In this document: positions 33,658-42,328 of the stretch, one piece after another
Position numbering within the stretch: the first letter of the stretch is position 1
Layout of the letters: each line of letters begins with the position of its first letter
Source of the DNA: Novosphingobium flavum
Lineage (GTDB): Bacteria > Pseudomonadota > Alphaproteobacteria > Sphingomonadales > Sphingomonadaceae
Assembly (NCBI RefSeq): GCF_014230315.1
Contig: NZ_JACLAW010000006.1
Coordinates: 234,875-298,874 of the forward strand
DNA: 64,000 bases
Direction: 5' to 3'
Notes under the pieces: model-generated
Seen by the model: only the letters and a program-made list of their open reading frames with translations
Database searches by the model: none
What the model was told of the DNA's origin: nothing
Made by a program: the position numbers and the translations under genes

Positions 33658-34536
33658 TCAGGCGTCCTGCAACGCCTGCTCGGCCGCACCGATCAGGTGG
33701 CGGTCATCGACGTCCCAGGGGTGAAATCCGGGGCGGAAGAAGCGCAGCCAGTCCGGCACGATTCTCCGCAGGACCCCGGGCTTTACCCAGAGATACCAGC
33801 CCAGCTTCACCCTCGCTTTCCAGCGCGGAATTCCGTCTTGTCCAAGCAGGTCCAGCCCATCGGCGAAGCGGTGGCGCAGGAAGTGCCAGGTCACCACCGC
33901 CATCATCAGTGCCCGCACCCGCCAGCGCTTGCCCGCAGGCCATTCCCGCGTCGCGTGGAGCCAGGTGTCGAAGGCCACGCCCTTGTGCTCGATCTCCTCG
34001 ATCGCGTGCCATTGCCACATCCGCGCGATCTGAGGGTCGGCTCCGGCAAAGTATTGGGGCCGCGAGAGAAACTGGTGCGCCATCATCGCCGTCCAGTGCT
34101 CCAGCGCCATGGTTGCCGCGAGGTCGAGGATCTTGGGGCGGCCGCGGGTTTTCGCCATCATCGCCTCGACCCGCGCATCGACCCGCGCCATGTCGTAGCC
34201 GGCCTCGGTCGCGATCCGGTTGAAGGCGACATGCTCGCGCGTGTGATTGACCTCCTGGATCACGAATGCGCGGATTTCCGCGGCGAGCCGCGGCGGTGCC
34301 CCGTCGCGGAAGGCCTTGACCGCCTCGATAAAAAAGGCCTCGCCGCGCGGAAAGGTGCCGGACAGGGCATTGTGCCAGGCGCTCGCCACCGGATCGCCGC
34401 CCAGCCACCAGCGCCGGCTCCAACCGGTCCGGCCGAAGCGCAGGTCGCGCACCGTGATCGCGGGCCCGCCCTGTGACGGAACGGTGTTGCCGAGAGGCCG
34501 CTGTGGTTCTATCGGGACAGGGAGAGGCGCGTCCAT
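33658..34536 (-). CDS. Metal-dependent hydrolase family protein (PF10118-like)
   Basis: A 292-residue protein of the Metal_hydrol family. Glu/His motifs of a diiron-like helical site include Glu-Val-Asn-His-Thr-Arg-Glu-His near residue 105, Met-Ala-Leu-Glu-His-Trp near 150 and Glu-Glu-Ile-Glu-His-Lys near 185. The motif spacing matches ferritin-like hydroxylase folds, so an oxygen-dependent activity is possible. ATG 34536 has GGAGG very close. It diverges from the TetR gene, and the two starts share CATG. Confidence 0.82.
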   Translation of the reverse strand: MDAPLPVPIEPQRPLGNTVPSQGGPAITVRDLRFGRTGWSRRWWLGGDPVASAWHNALSGTFPRGEAFFIEAVKAFRDGAPPRLAAEIRAFVIQEVNHTREHVAFNRIATEAGYDMARVDARVEAMMAKTRGRPKILDLAATMALEHWTAMMAHQFLSRPQYFAGADPQIARMWQWHAIEEIEHKGVAFDTWLHATREWPAGKRWRVRALMMAVVTWHFLRHRFADGLDLLGQDGIPRWKARVKLGWYLWVKPGVLRRIVPDWLRFFRPGFHPWDVDDRHLIGAAEQALQDA

Positions 34537-35158
34537 GCCCTCCAAGATAGAGTTACTTACAAGGATGTCAATAAGGCGCCGCCTGACCCAGGAAGAAAGC
34601 CGCGCGGCCGCGCTGGCTGCGGCGCGGGCACTGCTGCTCGAAACGGGCCCGCAGTCGGTCACGCTCAAGGCGGTTGCCGAGCGGGTCGGGCGGACTCACG
34701 CCAACCTCCTGCATCACTTCGGCTCGGCTGCCGGGCTGCAGAAGGCGCTGGCCGAACACCTTGCTTCGACCATCTGCGCCAAGATCGGCGAAACGGTGAT
34801 CGCCAGCCGCTCCGGCATTGCCAGCCCGCGCGACGTGGTCGACCTGACGTTCGACGCCTTTGACCGTGAGGGCGGCGGCGCGCTGGCCTCGTGGATGTTG
34901 CTCACGGGCAACGAGGGCGCGCTCGACCCGATCATTGGCGCGATCCACGATCTGGTCGAGGACCTCCACGACTACGGCTCGGAAGCCATGCGGGCGACGA
35001 CGCTTACCCTCGTGCTGCTGGCGCTCGGTGATGCGCTGATGGGCGCGCCGCTGACCCAGTCGCTCGATCTGGCCCGGACCACCGGGCGCGATCAGGCTGA
35101 GCGCATGCTGGCCGAGGCGACTGAGCGGGCAGGCCTCGCGCCGCCGCCATTGCCCTGA
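34535..35158 (+). CDS. TetR family transcriptional regulator
   Basis: A 207-residue regulator. The HTH lies near residues 20-62, with Thr-Leu-Lys-Ala-Val-Ala-Glu-Arg-Val-Gly-Arg and Leu-Leu-His-His-Phe-Gly-Ser-Ala-Ala as recognition helix. The C-terminal helical domain lacks a recognised ligand motif. ATG 34535 has GAGG seven bases upstream, whereas the next ATG (34565) has AAGG directly adjacent. It probably controls the divergent hydrolase. Confidence 0.85.
   Translation: MPSKIELLTRMSIRRRLTQEESRAAALAAARALLLETGPQSVTLKAVAERVGRTHANLLHHFGSAAGLQKALAEHLASTICAKIGETVIASRSGIASPRDVVDLTFDAFDREGGGALASWMLLTGNEGALDPIIGAIHDLVEDLHDYGSEAMRATTLTLVLLALGDALMGAPLTQSLDLARTTGRDQAERMLAEATERAGLAPPPLP
34553..34574. 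promoter_or_regulatory. Imperfect inverted repeat, possible TetR operator
   Basis: TTACTTAC (34553-34560) and GTCAATAA (34567-34574) are imperfect inverted copies (six of eight) around a 6-base spacer, overlapping the 5' end of the tetR gene and the start region of the divergent gene. Location suits autoregulation; similarity is modest. Confidence 0.3.
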
Positions 35159-35174
35159 TCGCCGGGCAGCGGTG

Positions 35175-35909
35175 CTATTCCTTGATGTCCTTGAGGAAGG
35201 CCGGGAGCAGCGCCGCGTCGATGTCCTCGAGGCGCAGATGGTCGATCGCCTTGCCCAGCGCCGGATAGGCCACGCGCTGCCGCGCCGGGTCCGACCGCTC
35301 GATCGGCACGACCACCAGCCGCCGATTGACCTTCTGCCGCCAGTTCATCCGCGCGGTATTTTCCTGCCCGACGTAGCAGCCCTTGGTGAAGCTCACCCCG
35401 TGCAACTCGGCGGCATTGCATTCCAGCCACAGGGTCTCGCCCTCCCCCAGTTCCGCGCGGCCCTCGGCCACGCCGTGGGCGAGCCGGTGCGCGAGCCAGG
35501 CCTGGTCGGCGCTCTCGTCATCATCGGCGCCGGGCGGGGCGATCCAGCGTTCGCCCAGCGCGGACAGGCGCGGGTCGGCCGCAGCGCCGTCGCCGGTGTG
35601 CGGGCGCCAGTGGACCGAGAGGCGCTCTGCGACGGTGATCGCGATCTTGCGCCGCAGACGGTAGAGCGAGAGCCGCTTGACCAGCGCTTCGGCCGCCTCG
35701 GCCTCGCAGTCCAGCAGCAGGTCGCGCCCGGCGGGCCAGACGATGAAGTCGAACAGGACCTTGCCCTGCGGGCTGAGCAGGCCGGCCCAGACCGGCAGGA
35801 ATCCGGTCACGTCGTTGGTAACCAGTCCCTGGAGGAAGGCGGCGGCATCCTCACCCTCTTCGGGAGAGAGGCGGACCAGGGCGCGGGCGTAGAGTTGGGT
35901 TCCTGTCAT
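35175..35909 (-). CDS. Folate-binding YgfZ-like protein
   Basis: A 244-residue protein of the YgfZ/GcvT family. The YgfZ signature Lys-Gly-Cys-Tyr-Val-Gly-Gln-Glu lies near residue 188-195, with Leu-Gln-Gly-Leu-Val-Thr-Asn-Asp near 27 and Gly-Lys-Val-Leu-Phe-Asp near 49. YgfZ supports iron-sulfur cluster enzymes via folate. ATG 35909 gives full length; the frame upstream is open but is not coding for this protein. Confidence 0.9.
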   Translation of the reverse strand: MTGTQLYARALVRLSPEEGEDAAAFLQGLVTNDVTGFLPVWAGLLSPQGKVLFDFIVWPAGRDLLLDCEAEAAEALVKRLSLYRLRRKIAITVAERLSVHWRPHTGDGAAADPRLSALGERWIAPPGADDDESADQAWLAHRLAHGVAEGRAELGEGETLWLECNAAELHGVSFTKGCYVGQENTARMNWRQKVNRRLVVVPIERSDPARQRVAYPALGKAIDHLRLEDIDAALLPAFLKDIKE

Positions 35910-35953
35910 GCCTGCCCTAGGTAATGCGCCGGGCCGCGAAGCGGAAGGGGCGA

Positions 35954-36874
35954 TCAGGCCGTTACCGGGCGCCGGTTCCTCAGCGCGAGGTCGGCAAGAT
36001 AGATGCCGATCGCCAGCCAGATCAGTACGAAGCAGGCAAGCTGGATCGGCCGCAACGCCTCGCCCAGCGCGAGGATGCCGACGAGGAACTGCAAGCTCGG
36101 CGTGATGTACATGAGCACGCCGACGATCGAGAGGTCGAGCTGCCGCGTCGCCTCGGCGAAGAGGACCAGCGGCACGGTGGTGATCAGGCCCATCCCGGCC
36201 AGCAGGAGATATGTCACCGCGTCGAAGCCCAGCAGCGCCTCGGGGCGGTGCAGGACGAGCCAAGCCAGATAGGCGGCCGCGGGCGGCGCCAGCACCAGGG
36301 TCTCCACCGTCAGCCCGGCTACGGCCGGAACCACCACCACCTTGCGCACCAGCCCGTAGAGGCTGAACGTGAGCGCGAGCGAGATGCTGATCCACAGCAT
36401 GCCGAGAGCTTCCTCGGCCAGCAGGGTCACGGCCAGGGCGGCGAGGCCGATCGCCAGCCATTGCCGCGGCGACAGGCGCTCGCGCAGGAACAGGGTGCCG
36501 AGCAGGACCGAGACCAGCGGGTTGATGTAGTAGCCCAGGCTGCTCGCCAGCACGTGATGCTGGGACACGGCATAGATGTAGAGCGACCAGTTGACCCCGA
36601 CCAGGACGGCGCTGGTGCAGAGTGCCGCCGCGCGCTTCGGCGCGCGCAGGGCGGCGCGGACCTCGCCCGTCTGGCGCGTCGCGGCGGTGAGCGCGAGGCA
36701 GAAGGGCACCGAGAACAGGATGCGGCAGGACACGATCACCAGCGGATCGACATGGCCGAGCGCATGGAAGTAGATCGGCGCCGATCCCCAGACCAGATTG
36801 GCGAGAACCGCCAGCAGGATTCCGCCGCGCAGATGGGCTGCCTGCGGGCGGGTTGAAGAAGGGTTGGCGGCCAT
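35954..36874 (-). CDS. rarD: RarD/EamA family transporter
   Basis: A 306-residue membrane protein with ten predicted transmembrane helices of the DMT superfamily. It starts with Gly-Gly-Ile-Leu-Leu-Ala-Val-Leu-Ala-Asn-Leu-Val-Trp-Gly-Ser-Ala-Pro, characteristic of RarD, with Leu-Gly-Tyr-Tyr-Ile-Asn-Pro-Leu near 130. Substrate not established for RarD; chloramphenicol-related phenotypes were reported for the group. It lies on the minus strand, 44 bases upstream of ygfZ in the reading direction. Confidence 0.9.
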   Translation of the reverse strand: MAANPSSTRPQAAHLRGGILLAVLANLVWGSAPIYFHALGHVDPLVIVSCRILFSVPFCLALTAATRQTGEVRAALRAPKRAAALCTSAVLVGVNWSLYIYAVSQHHVLASSLGYYINPLVSVLLGTLFLRERLSPRQWLAIGLAALAVTLLAEEALGMLWISISLALTFSLYGLVRKVVVVPAVAGLTVETLVLAPPAAAYLAWLVLHRPEALLGFDAVTYLLLAGMGLITTVPLVLFAEATRQLDLSIVGVLMYITPSLQFLVGILALGEALRPIQLACFVLIWLAIGIYLADLALRNRRPVTA

Positions 36875-37041
36875 GGCCGGCCGTTAGAGATTTTGCTGCG
36901 CTGCGGCAAGGTGGCGTTCGTCGGCAATCTGGCGCAGTCTGACGCGGGTCGTGTGCGGGCTGAACCGAATTTTCACCGATTCGCGGGCAGGGGCCGGTCG
37001 TGCAAGGCCGGGCTGGTGCCGGTGTGAGACGAGGAATCTGG

Positions 37042-37773
37042 ATGAAGCGTGGGACCGCCTTGCCGATCTGCGCCGCCGCGGCGCTGGCGCTGGTCCCGGC
37101 GCTCTCCGCCTGCGACAGCAAGGCGGGCGAGGATGGCCGCCGGCCGAGCAGCGATCCGATCGTCTCTGCCGCGCTGGACGAGCAGCTCATGGCCGATCCC
37201 GATCTGGCCCGGATCAATCCGCGCCATGCCGTGGTCACCCCCGGCGGCCCGCCCGCCGTGCCGATTCCGCCGGAAGACAGCAGCCCGGAAGCGATCGCGG
37301 CCGCGCGGGCCGAGGCGGTCCGGCTGGTCGGCGCCGCGCCGCTCCACGCTCCGCAGCCCGAGCCGGGGGCTCCCTCGGCGGCCGGGATGACCGCGGAACT
37401 GACCGCCAACAGCGCACTGGCCGAAAATGGTCCCGGTAGGGGCTGCGCGCGCAGCCTCGACTACGCTTTCATCTGGGCGGCGCGGATGCCGGCGGTCCTG
37501 CCGATCTATCCGCGCGGCCACGTGCAGGATGCCGCGGGCAGTGACGCGGCGCCCTGCCGCCTGCGCGTCGTCACGTTTCGCACCCCCGTACCGCTCGGCG
37601 AGGTGGTCGACTTCTACTGGACCCGCGGCCGCCGCGCCGGGCTTTCCCCGCGCCACCGGCTGGCGGGCGAGGACCATGTCGTCGCCGGACAGAAGGGCGC
37701 TGCCGCTTTCGTTGCCTATGTCCGCAGCCGCGATCTGATGACCGAGGTCGATCTGGTGACCAACGGGCTTTAG
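37042..37773 (+). CDS. Hypothetical lipoprotein
   Basis: A 243-residue protein with a lipoprotein signal (Ala-Leu-Ser-Ala-Cys, Cys near residue 25), a Pro/Ala-rich linker and a folded C-terminal domain with a pair of Cys (Cys-Ala-Arg-Ser near 134 and Cys-Arg-Leu near 173). ATG 37042 (GAGGAA upstream) gives a clean signal peptide; an earlier start adds 14 residues. Function unknown; conserved sphingomonad-style envelope protein is a guess. The divergent gap to rarD (36875-37041) presumably carries both promoters. Confidence 0.7.
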   Translation: MKRGTALPICAAAALALVPALSACDSKAGEDGRRPSSDPIVSAALDEQLMADPDLARINPRHAVVTPGGPPAVPIPPEDSSPEAIAAARAEAVRLVGAAPLHAPQPEPGAPSAAGMTAELTANSALAENGPGRGCARSLDYAFIWAARMPAVLPIYPRGHVQDAAGSDAAPCRLRVVTFRTPVPLGEVVDFYWTRGRRAGLSPRHRLAGEDHVVAGQKGAAAFVAYVRSRDLMTEVDLVTNGL

Positions 37774-37777
37774 CGCG

Positions 37778-37801
37778 CAGGGTGACACGAGTGTCACCCT
37801 G
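37778..37801. repeat. Palindrome CAGGGTGACA-CGAG-TGTCACCCTG
   Basis: Perfect 10-bp arms with 4-base loop directly after the lipoprotein stop. A related imperfect site, GGGTGACACTTGTCC, begins at 37861. The pair may be an operator set for a downstream gene, or the first may be part of a terminator without a T-run. The gap 37774-38061 holds no other supported gene and is less GC-rich than its neighbours. Confidence 0.55.
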
Positions 37802-38061
37802 TTCGGGCGCTGTCCCGGAGTTAAGCTGCTGTTATTCAAGGGCTCGCCGGAACAGTGCATGGGTGACACTTGTCCTACAGGGATTGTTCGCGCGGCCGGT
37901 TTTCAAAGAACGGGCGGAGGATGACAGGGGCGGGCGATGTAGGAAAATGGTTTGGGCGGGGCCGGGGCGGGTTTCGGCGTTTTCCGACTGAAAGCGGACT
38001 GTCCGGACCCGCCGACGCTTCGGACATTGCACGACACAGGAATTAAATTAGGCTTGGTCCT

Positions 38062-38337
38062 ATGCTCTTCCTCACCTTCCTGATGCACGCTTCGTCGGTG
38101 AACGACACCGCCATCGTTCAGGAGCGGATCAATGAGTTGGTGAGGCGTTGTCACGCTTCCGAGGACATTCGGTTCGTAGCGCACCCAGGCAATGAAGTGG
38201 AAATACAGCTACTTACCCGGTCGGCTGCGCTAACTACCGTAGAGAGGCGGCGCCTTACCTGCGTGTTCGATGGCTTGAAGTCGATGCCTGAGCTTAGCTT
38301 TGGCTTTATTGGTAATGCCTCGCCGAACGGCAGCTAA
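38062..38337 (+). CDS. Hypothetical 91-residue protein
   Basis: A 91-residue frame with codon use less GC-biased than its neighbours (several AT-ending codons). The product has a short hydrophobic start and a helical, charged middle. No motif recognised. The upstream ribosome binding site is weak, and the region lies in an atypical patch bounded by a lipoprotein gene and astD. It may be a transferred or decaying gene. Confidence 0.4.
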   Translation: MLFLTFLMHASSVNDTAIVQERINELVRRCHASEDIRFVAHPGNEVEIQLLTRSAALTTVERRRLTCVFDGLKSMPELSFGFIGNASPNGS

Positions 38338-38419
38338 CCCGACCTTCCTACCCTTTACTGCGCGCTGTGTCTGCCGTGAAAGCGGCCATTTGGCAGGGCC
38401 CATGCGGCAAATTCGCCGA

Positions 38420-39832
38420 TCAGACTTCCTTGAGGCCGATGCCGATCGAGGCGCGGGGCTGTTCGAGTTCGGTCGAGGCGACGGGGTAGGCGCAGGCGTC
38501 GGCGGTGTAGAAGGCGCCGGGGCGGTGATTGCCGGACAGGCCGATCCCGCCGAAGGGGGCGCCGGCCGTGGCGGCATTGGTGGTCTGGTTCCAGTTGACC
38601 ACCCCGGCCCGGACATTGGCCCAGAAGCGGTTGTAATCCTGCGGGGCGCCGCCGATCAGCGCGGCGACGAGGCCGAAGCGGGTGGCATTGGCCTCGGCAA
38701 TGGCCTCGTCGAAATCGTCGACCCGGATGACCTGCAGCAGAGGGCCGAACAGTTCGACGTCGGGGCGTTCGGCCATGGCGGTCGTGTCGATGATCGACGG
38801 GGTGAGGAAGGGGCGCTCCCGGTCGAGCCGGACCATGTGCTTGATCGGGCGGCCGCCGTGGGAGAGCAGGTAGACGAAGCTCTCGGTCAGCCCCTCGGCG
38901 GCGCCATTGTCGATCACCGGGCCCATGAAGGGCTGGGGATCGTCGAACGGGGCGCCAACCACGATCCGGTCAGCGAGCGCCTTCACCTCGCCGACCACGG
39001 CGTCGTAAAGGCTGGAGCGGACGATCAGCCGCCGCGCGCTGGTGCAGCGCTGGCCGCTGGTGGCGAAGGCCGATTGCACCACGAGGGTGGCCGCGTCCTG
39101 GATCTTGGGGGTGTCCCAGACCACGATCGGGTTGTTGCCGCCCAGTTCGAGGGCGACGATCTTGGCCGGGTTGGTGGCGAGCTTGCGGTTGATCGCGATG
39201 CCGTTGAGCGCCGAGCCGGTGAACAGGATGCCGTCCACCCCATCGTGGGCAACCAGTTCCTGGCCGATCGCGGGGCCGCCGACGAGGAGTTGCAGGGCAT
39301 TGGCGGGAATGCCCGCGCGGTGCATGCAGCGCACGAGGAACTCGCCCGTGGCCGGCGCCTTTTCGCTCGGCTTGAAGATCACGGCGTTGCCCGCGATCAG
39401 CGCCGGGATGATGTGCCCGGCGGGCAGGTGCGCGGCGAAAGTGGCCGGGCCGATCACGGCCATGACCCCGTGCGGCTTGTGGCGCAGCGCGGTTGAGCCC
39501 TGCATCGCATTGTCGAGCCGGCGCTGGGCCGTGCGCTCGGCATAGGAGCGCACCGAGATTTCGACCCGGGCGAGCACGGCCTCGACCTCGCTGCGGGCTT
39601 CCCACAGCGGCTTGCCGCATTCCTGCGCGATCAGTTCCGCGAAGGAATCCTGCTCCTTGCGCAGTTCGTTGACGAAACGGCGGCACAGCTCGATCCGGTT
39701 GGCCAGCGATTGCGCCGCCCATGTGCCCCAGGCGCGGCGGGCGCGCTCGACCAGTTCGTCCACATCGCCGACCGGCGCGCGCCACAATTCCGCGCCGGTG
39801 GCGGGGGCCAGGGAAACGATCTCATCGGTCAT
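38420..39832 (-). CDS. astD: Succinylglutamate-semialdehyde dehydrogenase
   Basis: A 470-residue aldehyde dehydrogenase with the catalytic Cys in Ser-Gly-Gln-Arg-Cys-Thr-Ser-Ala-Arg-Arg and the general-base Glu in Leu-Glu-Leu-Gly-Gly-Asn-Asn. The Ala-Phe-Ala-Thr-Ser-Gly and Asn-Trp-Asn-Gln-Thr-Thr signatures match AstD of the arginine succinyltransferase pathway. No astA, astB, astC or astE lies nearby, so it may act in another pathway or be separate in this genome. The call is by family resemblance. Confidence 0.85.
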   Translation of the reverse strand: MTDEIVSLAPATGAELWRAPVGDVDELVERARRAWGTWAAQSLANRIELCRRFVNELRKEQDSFAELIAQECGKPLWEARSEVEAVLARVEISVRSYAERTAQRRLDNAMQGSTALRHKPHGVMAVIGPATFAAHLPAGHIIPALIAGNAVIFKPSEKAPATGEFLVRCMHRAGIPANALQLLVGGPAIGQELVAHDGVDGILFTGSALNGIAINRKLATNPAKIVALELGGNNPIVVWDTPKIQDAATLVVQSAFATSGQRCTSARRLIVRSSLYDAVVGEVKALADRIVVGAPFDDPQPFMGPVIDNGAAEGLTESFVYLLSHGGRPIKHMVRLDRERPFLTPSIIDTTAMAERPDVELFGPLLQVIRVDDFDEAIAEANATRFGLVAALIGGAPQDYNRFWANVRAGVVNWNQTTNAATAGAPFGGIGLSGNHRPGAFYTADACAYPVASTELEQPRASIGIGLKEV

Positions 39833-39945
39833 CGCAATCGTGAAGTACCCTCGGAGCGACCCGCAGTCGGCGCCATCTTCGCGGCCCCGGCGGACGGAGG
39901 CAATCCTTTGTTATCCCCCGCCCCAAGATAATGCGCGATTTCGGT

Positions 39946-41364
39946 TCAAAAGCCGTGACCGGCCGGGACCGGGGCCGGACCGAGCGCCGCGCCGAGGCGG
40001 CGGATCGCGGCAACCTGGTCGTGAAGGGGCGACCAGTCGTCATGATCGGCGATCGCGGACCAGATCCGCTCGACCTCGTCGATGTGATTGGTGACGGGTG
40101 CGGCCTCGGCCCAGAACGGGTGGCCGAGCGGGTCGTCGGGCGCGGCGGCGGGGCGGCGGGCGCGCAGCAGGTCGCCCAGCGCGCCTTCGGGGGGATTGCG
40201 CCCGGCGCGGTGGAGGAAGTGGAACAGGTCGGGCGAAAGGCCTTCCTGCTGCATGTATTGCCCGGCGCCCTGGAACAGGGCGAGGTCGGCCTCCTCGCCT
40301 TGCGGCTCGACGCCGAGCCGCCAGCAGAACCGCCGCCCCAGCGCCGCGCGGTAAAGCGGCGCGAAACGGTCGAGCGCGGCGATCAGCGGCTCGGAGCCGG
40401 CCAGCAGGCGCAGCGCCACGGCGAGCTGGCCGCAGTTCCAGTGGATCGCGCCCGGCTGGCGGCCATAGGCATAGAGCCCTTGGTGATCGAAATAGGCCGC
40501 GGTGAAAGCGGGATCGAAGCGCGGCAGCCAGCGCCACGGGCCATAGTCGAAGCTCTCGCCGGTGACGTTCATGTTGTCGGTGTTGAGCACGCCATGGACA
40601 AAGCCCGAAACCATGTAGGAGGCGGCCATGTCGGCCAGTCGTTCGACCACCTGGTGCATGAGGCGCACGGCCGGCTCGTCCCGCCCCGGGGCATCGGCGG
40701 GCGCGGGCGAGCCGGGAAACCGGGCGAGGCAATAGTCGACGAGCTCGGCCATGTGGTCCTTTTCCTCCAGCGCGAGCAGGCGCTGGAAGGAACCGATCCG
40801 GATGTGTCCGTGCGAGAGGCGGACCAGCACGGCCGAGCGGGTGGGCGACGGCTCGTCATTGCGCACCAGCTCCTCGCCGGTCTCGATCACCGAGAAGGTC
40901 TTGCTGGTGTAGACGCCGTGGGCCTCGAGCAGTTCGGTGGCGAGGATCTCGCGCACCGCGCCCTTGAGCGTCAGCCGCCCGTCGCCGAAGCGGCTCCACG
41001 GGGTCTGGCCCGAGCCCTTGGTGCCAAGGTCGAGCAGGCGCCCATCGGCGTCGCGCAACTGGGCGAAGAGGAAGCCGCGCCCGTCTCCGATGTCGGGGTT
41101 GTACACCTGGAACTGGTGGCCGTGATAGCGCAGGGCGAGCGGCTGGGGCAGGTTGCCGGGCAGCGGGGCGAAGCGGGCGAAATGCTGCGTCCAGTCCTCG
41201 TCGGTGAGATCGCCGAGGCCGACCGCGCCGGCCCAGCGCTGGTTGCGAAAGCGCAAGCCGGCGCGCGGAAAATCCGCCGCCGCGACCGGATCGGCGAGCC
41301 ATGGGGCGAGGGGGGCTATCTGGGGATCGGGGCGATAGGCCCCGGCTTGCGGTTCGGCGCTCAT
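39946..41364 (-). CDS. selO: Protein adenylyltransferase SelO (YdiU)
   Basis: A 472-residue pseudokinase-fold AMPylase. Signatures include Leu-Gly-Thr-Lys-Gly-Ser-Gly-Gln-Thr-Pro-Trp-Ser near residue 115, Gly-Ser-Phe-Gln near 180, and the metal-binding Leu-Asn-Thr-Asp-Asn-Met near 265. SelO transfers AMP to proteins under redox stress. It lacks the C-terminal Cys/Sec found in many homologues, ending Pro-Ala-Gly-His-Gly-Phe. Diverges from the hydrolase gene at 41452. Confidence 0.92.
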   Translation of the reverse strand: MSAEPQAGAYRPDPQIAPLAPWLADPVAAADFPRAGLRFRNQRWAGAVGLGDLTDEDWTQHFARFAPLPGNLPQPLALRYHGHQFQVYNPDIGDGRGFLFAQLRDADGRLLDLGTKGSGQTPWSRFGDGRLTLKGAVREILATELLEAHGVYTSKTFSVIETGEELVRNDEPSPTRSAVLVRLSHGHIRIGSFQRLLALEEKDHMAELVDYCLARFPGSPAPADAPGRDEPAVRLMHQVVERLADMAASYMVSGFVHGVLNTDNMNVTGESFDYGPWRWLPRFDPAFTAAYFDHQGLYAYGRQPGAIHWNCGQLAVALRLLAGSEPLIAALDRFAPLYRAALGRRFCWRLGVEPQGEEADLALFQGAGQYMQQEGLSPDLFHFLHRAGRNPPEGALGDLLRARRPAAAPDDPLGHPFWAEAAPVTNHIDEVERIWSAIADHDDWSPLHDQVAAIRRLGAALGPAPVPAGHGF

Positions 41365-41451
41365 CGGGCGATAGTGGGGATCGCGGCGCCGTGGGGCAAG
41401 TCATCCCGGGGGCCGCGCACCCTATCGCTGCCGAAAGTACCTGTTCCCGAC

Positions 41452-42309
41452 ATGGCCGAGTTCGAGAATCGCTTCTGGTCGAGCCGCGACGGGCTCAAGC
41501 TCCATTACCGCGACTATCCGGGGCGGGAGGACCGCCCGCCGCTGCTGTGCCTGCCGGGCCTGACCCGCAACGCGCGCGATTTTGCCGCTCTGGCCGCGCG
41601 CCATGCCGGGGAGTGGCGGGTGATCTGTCCCGACCTGCGCGGACGGGGGGACAGCGACTGGGCGAAGGATGCAGCCAGCTACAACCCGCTGCAATATGTC
41701 GAGGATGTCGAACTGCTGCTCGGCGCGCTCGGGCTGGAGTGGATCGTGGCCGTGGGCACCTCGCTCGGCGGGCTGATGACCGCGATCCTCTCGCTCAAGC
41801 ATCCTGGCCTCGTCGCGGGGGCGGTGCTGGGCGACATTGGCCCGGTGATCGAGGAAGCGGGGCTGGCGCGCATTCGCGGCTATGTCGGGCAGGGGCGGGC
41901 CTTCGCCACCTGGATGCACGCCGCCCGCGCGCTGGAGGAAAGCCAGGCGGTGTCCTATCCCGGCTATTCGCTGGACGACTGGCTGGCCATGGCCAAGCGG
42001 GTGATGACGGTCGGCTCCAACGGGCGGATCGTGTTCGACTACGACATGAAGATCGCCGAGCCGTTCGAGCAGGCCAAGGATGCGCCGCCGCTGGACCTGT
42101 GGCCCGCGTTCGAATCGCTGGGCGGGCGGCCGCTGCTCTGCGTGCGGGGCGCCCTGTCCGACATCCTCTCGGCCGAAACGCTGGTGGCGATGATGGCCCG
42201 ACTGCCCGGGCTCGAGACGCTGACCGTGCCCGGCGTCGGCCATGCGCCCACGCTTGACGAGCCCGAGGCGTGTGAGGCGGTCGGCCGCCTGCTCGGCCGG
42301 ATCGGCTGA
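41452..42309 (+). CDS. Alpha/beta hydrolase
   Basis: A 285-residue hydrolase. It has the oxyanion segment Leu-Cys-Leu-Pro-Gly-Leu-Thr-Arg-Asn near 33, the nucleophile elbow Gly-Thr-Ser-Leu-Gly-Gly near 105, an Asp in Arg-Gly-Ala-Leu-Ser-Asp near 240 and the catalytic His in Gly-Val-Gly-His-Ala near 265. Substrate unknown. ATG 41452 is near a weak ribosome site. Continues into a glycosyltransferase gene 19 bases later. Confidence 0.88.
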   Translation: MAEFENRFWSSRDGLKLHYRDYPGREDRPPLLCLPGLTRNARDFAALAARHAGEWRVICPDLRGRGDSDWAKDAASYNPLQYVEDVELLLGALGLEWIVAVGTSLGGLMTAILSLKHPGLVAGAVLGDIGPVIEEAGLARIRGYVGQGRAFATWMHAARALEESQAVSYPGYSLDDWLAMAKRVMTVGSNGRIVFDYDMKIAEPFEQAKDAPPLDLWPAFESLGGRPLLCVRGALSDILSAETLVAMMARLPGLETLTVPGVGHAPTLDEPEACEAVGRLLGRIG

Positions 42310-42328
42310 GGCGAAAAAGGGCTCCAGC

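Noticed and set aside
35175..37409. 744-codon extension of the YgfZ frame
   Set aside because: Only residues from the ATG at 35909 match YgfZ; the upstream part crosses rarD and a lipoprotein gene.
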